A stretch of DNA of 64,000 nt from Acanthaster planci. Its lineage: Eukaryota; Echinodermata; Asteroidea; Valvatida; Acanthasteridae. The notes under the pieces are model-generated. The model was not told the origin of the DNA. It ran no database searches and saw only the letters and a program-made list of their open reading frames with translations. The translations under genes were made by a program, and so were the position numbers. Each line of letters starts with the position of its first letter. Within the stretch, counting starts at the first letter, position 1. The stretch spans positions 14,127 to 78,126 of the forward strand of contig NW_019091591.1 of NCBI RefSeq assembly GCF_001949145.1. The letters are read 5' to 3'. Shown in pieces: positions 24,478 to 36,600 of this stretch.

Positions 24478-26039
24478 GTGAGTTTCTAAAGAGAGACACC
24501 AAGGTTACATACCCTATCATATTGGCGAGGCAGCATCGAAAAAAAATTTCCAACTTAAACTGCCAATTTACCAGTAATTATTTAGTACTTAAAGGCTTTA
24601 ATGAAGCCATACTGTTTCGGTCGAGATATCGATTCGATTAAGTAACATTTAAGTGTTGAATTACTCTCCTTCTAAAATTATTCATTTTGATCAATCTGCA
24701 TGCATGGTTTGTATGAGGTACTGTCGAAAGCAACAGCTGGGGAGGACTGGCTTGCAAAGTGATTTTCCATTTGAAATGCAGTTGTTTTCGTTGATACTAG
24801 AAACATTCCATCAATGAAATTGGTGTTATGATAATATTCGCTTTTACCAGGTGTGTGATCAGTCTGTAGGCATCCTCTGGCATTACTTTAATTAATGATA
24901 CAGGCTTCAATTATGATCATGCATCATAAAACTGCACTCTTAAAACAACCTAGTCAAAATGTTCACTAATGATCCTAGTTGTTCAAATTGACTACGGATT
25001 CAGTCAAACACCTACGCTGAGGTAAATTGTGCTTCCTGACAAGATTCCCAATCGATTCCTTTTGAAACATCAATGAACTGACTGAAAAAAATCTAGTCAG
25101 ATTGACTAATTTCCAGTTGCACCCAGCTGACCCTGAAGAGTCAGTCAAATTTTACTGAATTCTAGTCAGATTTGACTGATCCTTTTTATAGTGTGTGTAA
25201 ATTATATCTAGTGTCAATGAATACGTTTCTTGATGCTTCCATCATGAAGCAAGGCCACTGGACAGATTTGGAAATAAGTCAAGAGAACATGAATTTCTGA
25301 GATCAAAGCGCCCTGAAAAATTTGACACTAGAGAGTAATGAAACACGGCCGCAAGTGTCAACAGTTTCGAAAAGTCCTCCCGCTAAAGCGGGGGGGGGGG
25401 TCGTAGTCTTCCTCATCCAACGACCTTTCCATGCGATGCTGGAATATTGATTATTCACATACAGAAATCATTGGATGGAATACGATTTCTTTAGTTTCAA
25501 TAAAGGTCCTTTGCTGCTGTGTTATTTTCTACACCCAGAGTCGAGCCACAATTAATACATGGTTTTAAATGTAGTTGGTATTTTTTGTTATCTGCAGAAT
25601 CTTGGCACGATTCCCCAACGAGACGGCTGTGACAGTCAGCGTGGAGACCGGGGTACAGAACAACCTCATCGCCATCTCCATGCTGAAGCTGTCCTTCGAC
25701 CAGCCGGAAGCCGACATCATGGCCCGCATGCCCATGATCGTGGCCATCTCGGCGATCAGCATCGGCATCGGTATGATAGCGGCCTCCATCCCCATCAACC
25801 GCCGCCGCAGACGTAGGGAGAAGCGGGCCAAAGAGCTGCGCGACGTGACCGACAAATACGACTACCACCCTGTGGAGATGGCCGAGAGGTCGTCGAGCGA
25901 GGAAGAGGGGGAAGAGAGCGAGGAGCCGACCGTCAGCAACGGGGAGATCGGGCAGAGAAAAGGTTCCGTGCCCTCGTATGACCTGGTGGTGATTGAAAAG
26001 CCACCAATCAATGTCGGTGGCCCAGAAACCGTAGTTTAA
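23104..26039 (+). CDS. SLC10-family (bile acid:sodium symporter-like) transporter, two exons
   Basis: Seen: exon 1 is 23104-24477 and exon 2 is 25598-26039, joined GTGAGT to CTGCAG. Dropping the single N at 24311 gives 604 residues in one frame; the raw sequence would shift frame there. Residues 1-22 form a signal peptide (KIIGVFLLVLAVVAL). Residues 23-240 are an extracellular region with several N-x-S/T sites and a beta-rich segment (NVTIVYSGLTFPRVMHLKTS). From about residue 243 there are eight to nine hydrophobic segments with the family hallmarks MGCKL, LRRPIPVFVGPVCQ, CPGGGLSNMITLLL and ETGVQN. The cytosolic tail is Arg/Lys-rich, then Glu-rich. Known: SLC10 proteins carry bile acids or steroid sulphates with sodium, while the members with a long extracellular N-terminus (SLC10A3/A5-like) are orphans. 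The layout resembles that last group. The substrate is unknown. Confidence 0.92.
24311..24311. other. Single ambiguous base breaking the SLC10 frame
   Basis: Reading the N as an inserted base restores a continuous family-consistent frame from GCT-CAG-TATGTC onward. Keeping it creates a false, unrelated C-terminus. Confidence 0.85.
24985..25185. repeat. Degenerate TCAGTCAAATTTGACTGA repeats in the SLC10 intron
   Basis: Words ATTGACTACGGATTCAGTCA, GTCAGATTGACTAA, AGTCAGTCAAATTTTACTGA and TAGTCAGATTTGACTGA alternate in both orientations. The rest of the intron (24478-25597) shows nothing else. Confidence 0.65.
25598..26039 (+). CDS. SLC10-like transporter exon 2
   Basis: It begins after TTATCTGCAG and encodes FPNETAVTVSVETGVQNNLI, which contains the family ETGxQN motif. 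It then has a last membrane segment (IVAISAISIGIGMIAASIPI), a six-arginine stop-transfer cluster and an acidic, serine-rich cytosolic tail ending GGPETVV before TAA at 26037-26039. Confidence 0.92.
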
Positions 26040-29000
26040 AGAGTGTTTTGATCTTTCCACGGTCACTGCTTTACATGTACATAATGTACATGCCGGATTT
26101 CGCAGTAAAAATCACCAACAGGGAAAAGAATCCCTCTCCGTTTCTTGTTAGTTCCTCTGACCAAAACGACGCCGAATAGCTCGCAAGACACCCAGAAAGC
26201 ATGTTCCTAAACTCCGAATTAATGGTGATACAATTTGCTGTCGGACGGAGCAAAGGCGCCTTACTTGGGCATACACGTAATTTTGTTGTAGCTATAAAGA
26301 ATCGGTATGTTTTGTCATATTTTGGGGACACGCGCATATGGCAATGCATGTACATGTAAGCTTATACGCGGGTATAAAGCCAAGTGCATTGTTCAAGCGT
26401 TTATCGTTGGCTTCTAGGAATGATTTTGTTGATTAGATGTAACTTCTCTTTCCCAGCTAATTTAGATCACTTCGTTGTCCCAGTAAACGTACAATTAGTG
26501 ATTGTAAGAACTGTCATTTTTATCCAAGTAGCATTTACCATATGTACCTTTAAAACTCTTAAAATATGATTGGAGAACTAGTATTACTAAGCTATTTAAG
26601 CTGTTTAAGCTATTTTGTCAACAAAACAAAATAACTTGTAATTAAAGACATTATGTTTGGGTTATGTCCATTGTTCAAATATACTTCTCACAAAATATGC
26701 ACGCAGAACTACTTTCGTATAAGGAATGGAGTCTTCAGTACCATTTTTTTCAGTTTCTATATTTTATCAGTATTAATCTGTCTTTAACAGAGACATTTTG
26801 TCATCACTAAGCGTTTGTTTTATTTTAAGTGTAAAAAGTGTAAAAAGTGGAAGTAAAAGAGATAGGGAAAAGCGATGTTTTGACCCTTTTGATCTTTTTG
26901 TTACTTGACCACCATCTATTTGACGTAAAAGCCTGGAGACCAAGGTTTCAACATTAATTCTTGGACGAGACTTGCTACTGTTTTATTCTTCATATGTGCG
27001 CCTTATTCACGCAGCTCACTTAACATTGCCGATTATCTTTAAATAATCACGTGAAATGTTATAGCCTCCTCTATATATTGCATGGCTGTACAATAGAAAT
27101 TTGTTTGTTTGCATCTTTTTAGTTTATGCGTTGATTTAATATAGTAAAAGTCGACGCAGTCGCAAATCTAACGCAAAAATATCATGCCCATATTCCCAAT
27201 GCTACCGTTTAAACGGGAGCAAACTGTAAAATTTCACTGCATAAATTGTTTTCCTATAGAGGTGGTCGTAAAATGTTCGTTTATATTGATTAAATGGCCC
27301 TGTACAGACCGCAATAAAATAACTGTTTGCTTGGGTAATCTACTATTGCTAGGATTGGTGATCGTTGGCAATCCGTCTTGTCAACATTCTATACTTTATC
27401 AATTTAATTCTCGATAATTCCGATAACACCACTAGGTTGCAATGACAAAAGGCTTTATTGGTTAAAGATGGAATACAAGTTGTAAAAAAAAATCAAGCAA
27501 CAAATGTAACCTTAAATTTCAGCCCCCAAAACAAGTCAAAATAGCACTTCGCCGAATCAGGGTAGCAAGATAGCGAGATGGGAAAGGCCAGGTGAAGGCT
27601 ACGCTTCCCCGTCTGTTTGTTGGTTGATTTGTTTTGAACCAACCTGCTATATATAAATCCATCCCACTCAGATGATGGTGTAAAATAATTACCAGCAGAA
27701 AGTAGCTATCTTGGCAAACCGACTTCAATAAACGGTTGTTCGTTGTCAGGTTCTAATTGGTTACCCATCCTAGAACGAGCAGTTCTTAATTTTTACAGGA
27801 ATTTTAGGCACGGGAGAACGGGAGTAAGGTGTGGCCGAAAACAACCTGCTGTTTTCCGCCTTAAGGCTTTTATCGCTTGGTTTTTTTTACCTCCATGCCG
27901 AAATTCGAATTACTTGAGGGGTAGATTCACGGAGGAATGGTTTGTGGATTGAAGCTATAAAAGAAGACTTGTCGCTGGAATGAGTCTCCCAAAATGGAAA
28001 CCGTAAGCACTGCCAAAGCCAAAACACAGCACAATCTTAATCAGTCTTGTTACCCGTATACGACCAAGGATAAATCCATGTGTAGGGGGCGAGTGGAAGC
28101 GGGTAGGCTCATTATATAAGTGAGAAGACTAGCTATTGATATAGTGTGCCTCCTGTGAGGCAGTACTTTAACAACCGCAGAACGGCCACGTGATGGGACC
28201 TTGACTAATAGGAACAGCTACATTGTCTTGGCTTAAATTTGATTTCTGGTTGAGGTTGCACTACACCAAATACGCGCCCATAGAAAACAGTGCAAAATCG
28301 GACCGAAATAGCGCCGCCTGTTGACTCTCGTGAAGAGGTTGGCCTCCGTTTTTCACTGAAATTCAAGATTATGGCCAGAAGATCACTTTTCGTTTCAATT
28401 TCACGGGGGTTAGACACTCAAAAAAATTTTAATTCGCCTTCCACGGAAGATACCCCCAAAATAGCAGTAAAACTAAGCGCTCATTTCTGAATGTAGCCGC
28501 CCGTGTCTATCCACAAAAATTAATAGGCCCGCAATTGGGGCTTTTTGTGAAAGAAATACCCCGAACTGGAAACCATCAGTCCCAAATTCGGGATTTATAG
28601 CAATATTTCTATGATCCCTCCTGATTATGGTCTGTCTTATCGTAAATATCCCGTGGGATCACAAAATATTAAGGGTGCATTCCGCCAAATCGTTGTATTT
28701 CTGCGCGCGAGCTCATTAAATATATTTTAAGAAACTGTTTAAAAGCAATTATGTTCAATCTGCCTGTAGTATGGGATTTACAACCACACCAGGGACGTGT
28801 CTCCCATCATGACTATCATGCGGCACAGAGGCGATAGCCCTATCGGTTCCGAGACTTGTTGAACTTTAAACAGGGTAAAATGGATTGACCGATATTTCGG
28901 CTCCCCTTTCTCTGCCCAATATTATCGGTAATCAGGAGCAGTGATTACAGATGGGAAGGCGATATAGTAGGGGGAATCTCTGACCCGCAGAATCGTCTGA

Positions 29001-29678
29001 AGGTCCCACTACAGAGTGCACAGGTGCCCCCAGCTCGTATTGTTCACTGGCAGATCCAGGGGAGGGTCCATGGGGCCGTGCCCCTGCCAGCGAAAAAACC
29101 TCTTTTTTTTGAAAAATAGTGACAACAAATATATTCAAATCTCTTGTTCATCCTTCTAAAGCTTGTAAAACTCACGACATATTTAGCCTCGGAAAATTCA
29201 TAAAAGGTTACAAAAAGAAACGTCTTTTTTTTTTGCTGAGCCCCCAAAATTTGGCTCTTGATTCGCACTTTTTACCAAACTGCTTTTAATGTGAAAGTAT
29301 GTTCTCTTGACCGCGTCAACTATCGTTTGGCAATCTCGTAGTAGCCATTTTATGGCTCATTGATTTCTCGAATCCTGCTTTCATACATTTTGGACACAAA
29401 ACCAATATAGTGCTTAGAAAAACTTGCCGCTGCGTCCGTAAGTCTGCCCCATTCAGGCTGAGACCGTCTGTGGAAATAATGCCTGATTTCATGCAAACCT
29501 CGGCATCTAATGCTAACCAATGCAATTTCGGAGAGTGCTAGGGTGTTGTTCGTCTGGGTGTCGAGTTCGTCTTGTACTTTTAAAATAAAAAATACATTTG
29601 TAAAATAAAAAATTAAATAAATCTTTATAATGAAAATGATAAATAACGCAATTAAATAAAAATTAGATTAAAAAAAAT

Positions 29679-29863
29679 NNNNNNNNNNNNNNNNNNNNNN
29701 NNNNNNNNNNNNNNNNNNNNNNNNNNNNNNNNNNNNNNNNNNNNNNNNNNNNNNNNNNNNNNNNNNNNNNNNNNNNNNNNNNNNNNNNNNNNNNNNNNNN
29801 NNNNNNNNNNNNNNNNNNNNNNNNNNNNNNNNNNNNNNNNNNNNNNNNNNNNNNNNNNNNNNN
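29679..29863. other. Assembly gap (185 N)
   Basis: A run of N in intergenic sequence, next to an AT-rich low-complexity stretch on one side and a SINE fragment on the other. Any reading frame across it is meaningless. Confidence 0.99.
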
Positions 29864-30058
29864 GCAGAAGAGCTTACCCCGTGGGCTAAGGTACTGTTGG
29901 TAATATTAGACAAACATTTTACTGCTTTATAGTTATTGGCATTCGGAGCACGTTTCAAAACAAAAACGACACCACTGGGATTCGAACCCACGATTGACCA
30001 CGCTAAGGCCCACAGTTGCGTTCATGAATAACGTAACCGCTGAGCCATTCCAGCTCTT
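29864..30058 (-). mobile_element. tRNA-derived SINE or tRNA pseudogene fragment
   Basis: The minus strand has A box TGGCTCAGCGGTTA (about 30048-30035) and B box GGTTCGAATCC (29988-29978), but they are about 50 bases apart with extra sequence and no matching acceptor stem. That makes it a SINE head rather than a working tRNA. The body runs into the assembly gap. Confidence 0.65.
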
Positions 30059-31322
30059 GATACGTTTGTGTTAGACATCAGCGCTTTATATAAAACTGGG
30101 ATCCATCACTGACGCTTCAAATGCATAGGACATTCAAAAATTTCCTTCAGAAACCTGTATTACTTATTTTACATACAATATCGGAATCTATACGTGCAAA
30201 AATCCCGCATATAACATATTGCTTTCACTGAGGTTTCTTTCTCGGCAGTGGAAAGGGAATACAAACTCTTGCCAAGTCGGTCAGTATTGTTTAAAAAATC
30301 CACTTTAAAGAAACGTTTTCCATCCATCCCATATTTTCAGGAACACATGGGGTAAGGTGTTCATTGGCCACAATATTAAACACAAAGCTCTCGTTTTTTC
30401 CTCTGAACTTTCAGACAGAGTGGGGATGGGTGAGGGGCATCAGGGAGTCACTTCCCACCATTATTAGTTCTCGATCTCTCAAGGGTTGTGTGACAACACG
30501 TATTCCCATAATTCGCACCAATTACATGTACACTGAAATCGACACGGACACATAACAGTACCTCCATATGAATGTTTTAATCTTCTGACTTCAACTTCAT
30601 GGTCGGCCCGGTAGACCAGCGAAAGGGGGAAAGTCAATTGGCAGGGTCGCAGAACACAAGGCGAGACAAACCAATAAACACAAAAACAGCGTTGTGGCTC
30701 CAAAAAAATTGAAAGGTGACGACCACGTTTTAATTTTTCAAGTGCGGTATACATTTAAGTATTAACAATAGACAGAGCTATAGGCACGAACACCAAGCGT
30801 ACTGATTTCCAATATCATTTTCTTCCCTGCACTGAATATAATTGTCTTGGTCCAAAAATGGGACAAAACCAAAGGCTCCTTTTCAATTGCAAAATATCAA
30901 TGCATAGATTATATCATTAAGTTTAAAATTTCATTATCAAAAAGGCAAGATTTACTTTTCGCCAAGTGAAGTGTATTCGTGACATTTACAAAAGCTAAAT
31001 TTGACTTGAAATCCAAGTTCTTAATTAACACAGACTCAGTCGATCCTAAAAACGTACAGTGTTCCCCATCTCAGTACGGAAAAGGGCTTGTTGAAAAAAT
31101 CCTTACGAGTTAAAAGTTCGAAGATGATGCCAGTGTTACAGGGTTTCCCTTTGGAGGACATGCATTAATCAAATTTATTATGTTGCCTTTGTGAATTCCT
31201 TTGTATTGATTTCTAATAGATCAAAAAAACAATTTACTTCAAATTGTGAGGTAATTTTCTGGTGATGGTGATTGGGAAGTAACCTAAAATTACCCCTGAC
31301 AGAAAAAAAGACCCCCCCCAAA

Positions 31323-31346
31323 ACAAAACAACAACAACAACAACAA
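31323..31346. repeat. (CAA)n microsatellite
   Basis: A run of ACA/CAA units inside an A/C-rich stretch of the 26-33 kb intergenic region. Confidence 0.8.
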
Positions 31347-33463
31347 AACTAACACAAAACAAAACGTTGAGGCAGTTATATTTATATCGTCAATTCACAA
31401 GACACCCAATGATCACTTTTCCCAATGTATTTATGGACAGCTTTTGAATGGCAACTTCCCCCTACAACTCTGATAAGACATATGGCAGTAAAAATATTTA
31501 CAAAGACACACAATGACGCACAGATATCACATTCCCTTTGCAATGTCATAACCGGTGACAGTTCTGGACGGATTTTCTTCTCACATTTAAAAACAGACAA
31601 GCCACGTGAACAACCACGTGAATCATGAGGCATCTGACAGTAGGAGAGGAAACAAATGAGCATCACCTCTCATCACAAAAATGACAAAAAGTCACAGCAA
31701 TTAAGAAAGTGAGTTGCCCGAGATGAACATTCACAGAACTTACTTCACATTTCACGGGGAAAAATACAGGATGCGTGATCTAAACAAAGCAGTTTATTTC
31801 ACAAGAGGCACCCTCCTGATTGTAAAGTACCCTCAGCAACCGATTTTAAGACAGCTCAAATGAACTCCACAATTCGGGATAACAAAAATCAGCACATTAG
31901 CTATGTTACAACTTTGGTTTACCGCTATAACAAGCCAAACGTATCCAAATGAAATACTGTACTTTGGAAGCTTCTATTTAAACCCCCCCAACATGAACAT
32001 AAGGTCAGCCCTGAATACCACTCTGGGCTAAATAGGTATCTTTTCAAATTTATCACTGAATTATCATGAAATGATTTTAAACATGTACAATACTGGACTT
32101 TTAGGAATACAGTTACTGGTAAGGTTGACCCGAAAGCATGTTAACAAATTTTACCAAGAAATGAAAAAGAAACAACCTTAACAAAATTAAAAACAACAGT
32201 GGTAAACCACAGAGCGAATGAACTGACCTCCCTGAACAAATGTTTGAACTCTTTCTCGAATATCTACATGTTCTATTTCAGCCTTTATTGATAAAATGAC
32301 AAATTCCCACTTGAATGATTAAAAAAGATCAATGTGAAAAAAAGAAAAGTCTCAATTGCAGCTTTAAGCAAGCAATTTAATAACAAAGGCAAATCAGACT
32401 GCGTTCAAGACTAACAAGCGTAATAAATATTCTTATTAAAGAAGCAGAAACACACATGGCCAGTCACATGAAGTTACATCATAATAACACACAGCGAAGT
32501 AATACAGCGGTAACATTACACTGGTTCTCCTACATCCTATAAATCACTGACACTCTCGGTGAAGTCTCAACAGAATGCAGAAACATTTTCAGGGTGCTTT
32601 GCTTATGCAGGTTCACCTCTTTAGGCCACACAGGACAAATCAATTATTTGTTCACAGCATTTGTTAGGATTTTCTGAGGTAAGGTGCAGCCACAACTGTT
32701 CAGAGAAAAATCTGGCCATTAAACATTGAGTAAACAAAAGCATATCAGGTACAAAAATACTGATTAATTCCTTTCTAGGAAGATAAACATGCAGTTTAAG
32801 AATTCAAGATTGTCGTTGACAACTGCTTGTAGTTCACATGCCCTCATTTTAACACTCCGGTAGGATCCCAAAATTAGACTCAATAGTGTTCAAATATCAC
32901 TAGCTAGTCTGTTGACGGTCACAGTAAGATGAGCCATCATGTGCAGTGTCTCCCATTTGGTTTGGACAAGTAAAGTTGAATGGTGGAGAACTGTCCAGTG
33001 CCAGAACTTGTACATGTAAGAGTGCTTCCACCCTCTGCTGTGCACGAATCGGTATCGTGCATAGCGTGCAGAACAAATTTCATTGGAATGTGCACAAGCC
33101 CCCCGTGTGTTGAGGTACAGGGTGTGCTCAGCGGCAATGATAATCACATGTCTGACATCTCTGTCTCTGCTGAGGATATTCCTGTGCAGAGGGTCCTCAT
33201 GTCCAGAAATTACAACCAGGGTTGATGATCCAAGTGAGAACAAAGTCACTCAACTGTAAAGCCATGTTTAAATTTCATCCAGTTTGTCACCAAGAAAGCA
33301 TAAAGATTTGGAATATGATTAGAAAAAAAATCACATCTCAAGGGTTTTGTGTTAATTGTATGGCTAAGTGATAAAATAAGGGCATATGAAATAATCTCTG
33401 GTAAAGTGTCCTACTCTTCTGATTGGTAGCGATGACCGAGTCTGGTGAGGGGAGGCCGATGGC

Positions 33464-33601
33464 TTACCCCTCCTGCTCAGCCTCACGGCTGCTGCCTCCT
33501 GCCTGCTCTGTCATCTTCTCCAGCTCCTCAATGTGGGAGACAATCTCCTGGTGTTCCTCCAGAAGCCTCTGTAGCTCGGCATGCTTCTTCTCCGAAGCCT
33601 C
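33464..33601 (-). CDS. Unrecognised coiled-coil gene, last recognised exon
   Basis: The acceptor ACTCACCAG leads into EASEKKHAELQRLLEEHQEI and VSHIEELEKMTEQ, a clear heptad pattern, then a TAA at 33466-33464. The same bases form a GGG|GTAAGC donor, so this is either the end of the protein or a further intron. I found no convincing later exon. Confidence 0.75.
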   Translation of the reverse strand, partial: EASEKKHAELQRLLEEHQEIVSHIEELEKMTEQAGGSSREAEQEG

Positions 33602-36600
33602 CTGGTGAGTATGGGGAAGGGAGACAGAGAGGGTGAACTCTAACTATCAACGAGCTGTTTGTGCTTTCTACTCATATACTGCTAGTCATACAAACACGTA
33701 TACAAGCACATACACTGGCACGATAGGCGTACAACGATGTTTCTTTCGCTTAGAACCACTCATTTTGTCCATTTTTTCCTTACTACTAGCATATGCAGCC
33801 CCAATCATCAACAAAATAGCTGACCATTAACAAATTACATCAGAGTATCTTTTGGCTTCAAGAGAAAACATTGTCACTGAATTAAGGCATTTTGGGCGAA
33901 AATTTTCCGAGTTTAACGCACCAATTTGTTTAATTTTTTGGGTGGAATGACGTCGCACCCCGTGTCTTCCATGAATGTGTGCGTCTTAACGTCTTGCAGA
34001 CAGTCTGCATTACAAACGACCATATGGAATCCAGGCTTTAGACGGCCGCATCAGACTGCAAATGGCCCAGCCCCTTGCAAAAAAAGGCCCATTTTAGGCT
34101 CGGTCACCAGTGAACCACTACTCCCACGAATGCTTTTTTTCTGGCTAGCAATCGGTCAATTGTAACTAAGGGCATAGGCAACCCAATTATACTCATTTGC
34201 AGGAACGTTTGTGACGGAACTTCAACCAGGCTTTTTTTCCCCAAGCCCTTGTCTGGAATGTATGAAGCAACTGAAGTGCTGGAAAATGTACCCTGAGGAG
34301 GCTGCTGGAGATGATTACTACATCTGGCAGTGAACAATTTGTCAGTTGCACCATGAAGTGACATATCGTAGATAGTTGCCGCACCACGCACTGACATACA
34401 TGTATCATGTGCACAAAGTCTATGGATGGTACGTCACTTTGTGGAGCACCAAAACTATCCTATACATCACTACTTGGTGAAACCAACGAATTTAAGCCAC
34501 TTTGATGTCATAGGTATCCATGGTAGCCATGAGCTAGTGGCTGCAAGCCACTTCCCACAGATGCATATTACTCCTAGCCACAGCCAACTGATCCAGTCAG
34601 GGACTCACCTGCCACTCGTGAATCAGCTGCTCAGAGTCCTCGTTGGATGTCCCGGCTTGGCTATCACCTGTTTGGAGGCCGCAGCAATGGCAAGGGGGGG
34701 GGGCGAGGCGTGAAGGGAGAAACAGAGGAACAAGAGATGTCAAACACCAAGCTATTTTGTGCAATGGGATACGAGGACGAGTTTGCTGGGCTGAATCTGG
34801 AATGTGCTCACACCTTTTGGCTCCAGGGGGTCCAAAAGTGCTCTGGAGGGTCTGAAAGCTTACTTGGCAGCCCTCGGATTTCTCCCGCATCAAGCAATCT
34901 TTTGGCAAAGAGCTGTGTTGCAGATCGCTTTATTTAAACTGTGGATTGCGAGCTTGCATGGCAATGAACATTCGGGCCTGCAGTGTACCTGTAGGTTGTT
35001 AGCTAAGCAGCAAGGTTGCTATAAGACTCGAGCTGAAGACTGCACAAAAATGTGTAGGAATGGAGAAGCACGGTTGTTGGATAGAAGGTAATGTAAAGGA
35101 ACACCCATGTGACTCTCTCAAAAACACCGGAAGTTTAGGTACAAAAGGGCACCCTGTTGACCTCAGGAAACTGGAGATCTTGCAAATATTTTTCATTTTG
35201 AATACATGTATAAGACAAGCCTTTTCATTATTATCACACTTTGGTAGATGACAGTCTTTACAAGAAATGATGTGTGCCCATCAACAGCATGAAATGCATA
35301 AATAAAGTCACATATTTCACAGTGCTTCAAACCAGTCTGCAAAGCTGTTTGGCTTGACCATTAGGCACATCATTACAAAACAGGGATCAGGTTGCATGCA
35401 TCATAATAACGAATATGGAATTTGTTGCAATTCGCAGCACTAAAAGTGCCACAGTTTAGATTTTGGAATATATCAATACCTACATGTACACATTTTTCTT
35501 CAAGAAATAAGTAATTTAAAGTGACATTGCCAGCTTTTGCTTTGAGAGGGCTTACATGTATATTTGTTGAGATGATATACTGGACTGTTGTGGGCAATAC
35601 CCTAGTTAAATACACGATCATTTAAAAGGCCCATTTGAAGTTGTGGTACACTATGACATGGGCAATGCCCTAGTTAAATACAGGTACATGATCATTTAAA
35701 AGGCCCATTTGAAGTTGTGGTACCGGTACATGTACACTATGATATGGGGCAGTCAAGCAGTACATATACATGTGTACATGTACGTAAAAACAGCACAGTA
35801 ACATCACACCCACCTTCATATTCCGTTTCCACTGTCTCCTCTAGATCAACCACATGACTCTCCCCACTGTCATTCTCAACTGATACCACAATGGTAACGG
35901 AAGACAGGGACAACCTGCCCCTCTGGGTGTCCCCCTGGGTATCCCCTGGGGCATCCCCCTGGGTAAGGGTGCTGCTCCGGCTGGACCCCTCCTCGCTCCT
36001 GGCGCTGAAAGGGTCAGGCCTTGGCTCGTCAAGGTCGCTAGCAGACTCACTAGCTGACCCGTGGCCGTTGGTCAGGCCCGTGGGGATGCTGTGGGAGTTG
36101 TTTTTGTTGCTGGCGGTCGATGGGTCAAACTTACGGGTGCTGGCAGGGCTGGCTGGTGGTGCCACAGTTGGCTGCGCCTCGGAGCTGACGGGATGCCGGG
36201 GGTTTTGGGGTGAGGAGTTTTTGCGTCCTTGCGTTTGTTAAAACATGGAAAATAAATTCGTCACATGTAAGTATGGCAGACTTTGTGCATGCCAATTTTC
36301 AACTGTAGTATAATATATGTGACCCTTTGCCACAAACAGGTTAATGCATGTAATTCTAGCTTTTTGAATTTTGAATTCTCACGTAATTAACACAGAAAGC
36401 CTGCAAAGCTCGTAAAGGGTGATGTTTCATCAGACTCTGAGAGATCTGTAATGCTTCTGTGGTCCAATTTCACCAATAACAGCTTTGTGGCTGAAAGCTA
36501 TTTTCTGGGAAGCTCAGCCTTTCCCATAATAGGTTTGAAAACATGTGACGAGTCAGGGTTAGATTAATTCACATTGAAGTGCTGATGGTAAGTGTTAGGT

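Larger units (their letters stand above)
26040..33463. other. Intergenic region between the SLC10-like and coiled-coil genes
   Basis: Tail-to-tail 3' flanks of the two genes. It holds a possible ATTAAA poly(A) signal at 26641, the assembly gap, the SINE fragment and simple repeats. A degenerate stretch at 29045-29085 (GGGGCCGTGCCCC type) looks like common interspersed repeat. No coding exon could be supported. Confidence 0.6.

Noticed and set aside
29965-30058. Functional tRNA gene
   Set aside because: A and B boxes are present, but spacing is too long and there is no acceptor-stem pairing; treated as a SINE head.
32890-33249. Continuation exon of the coiled-coil gene
   Set aside because: The frame is not coiled-coil or low-complexity like the protein, and no acceptor in the needed phase was convincing.
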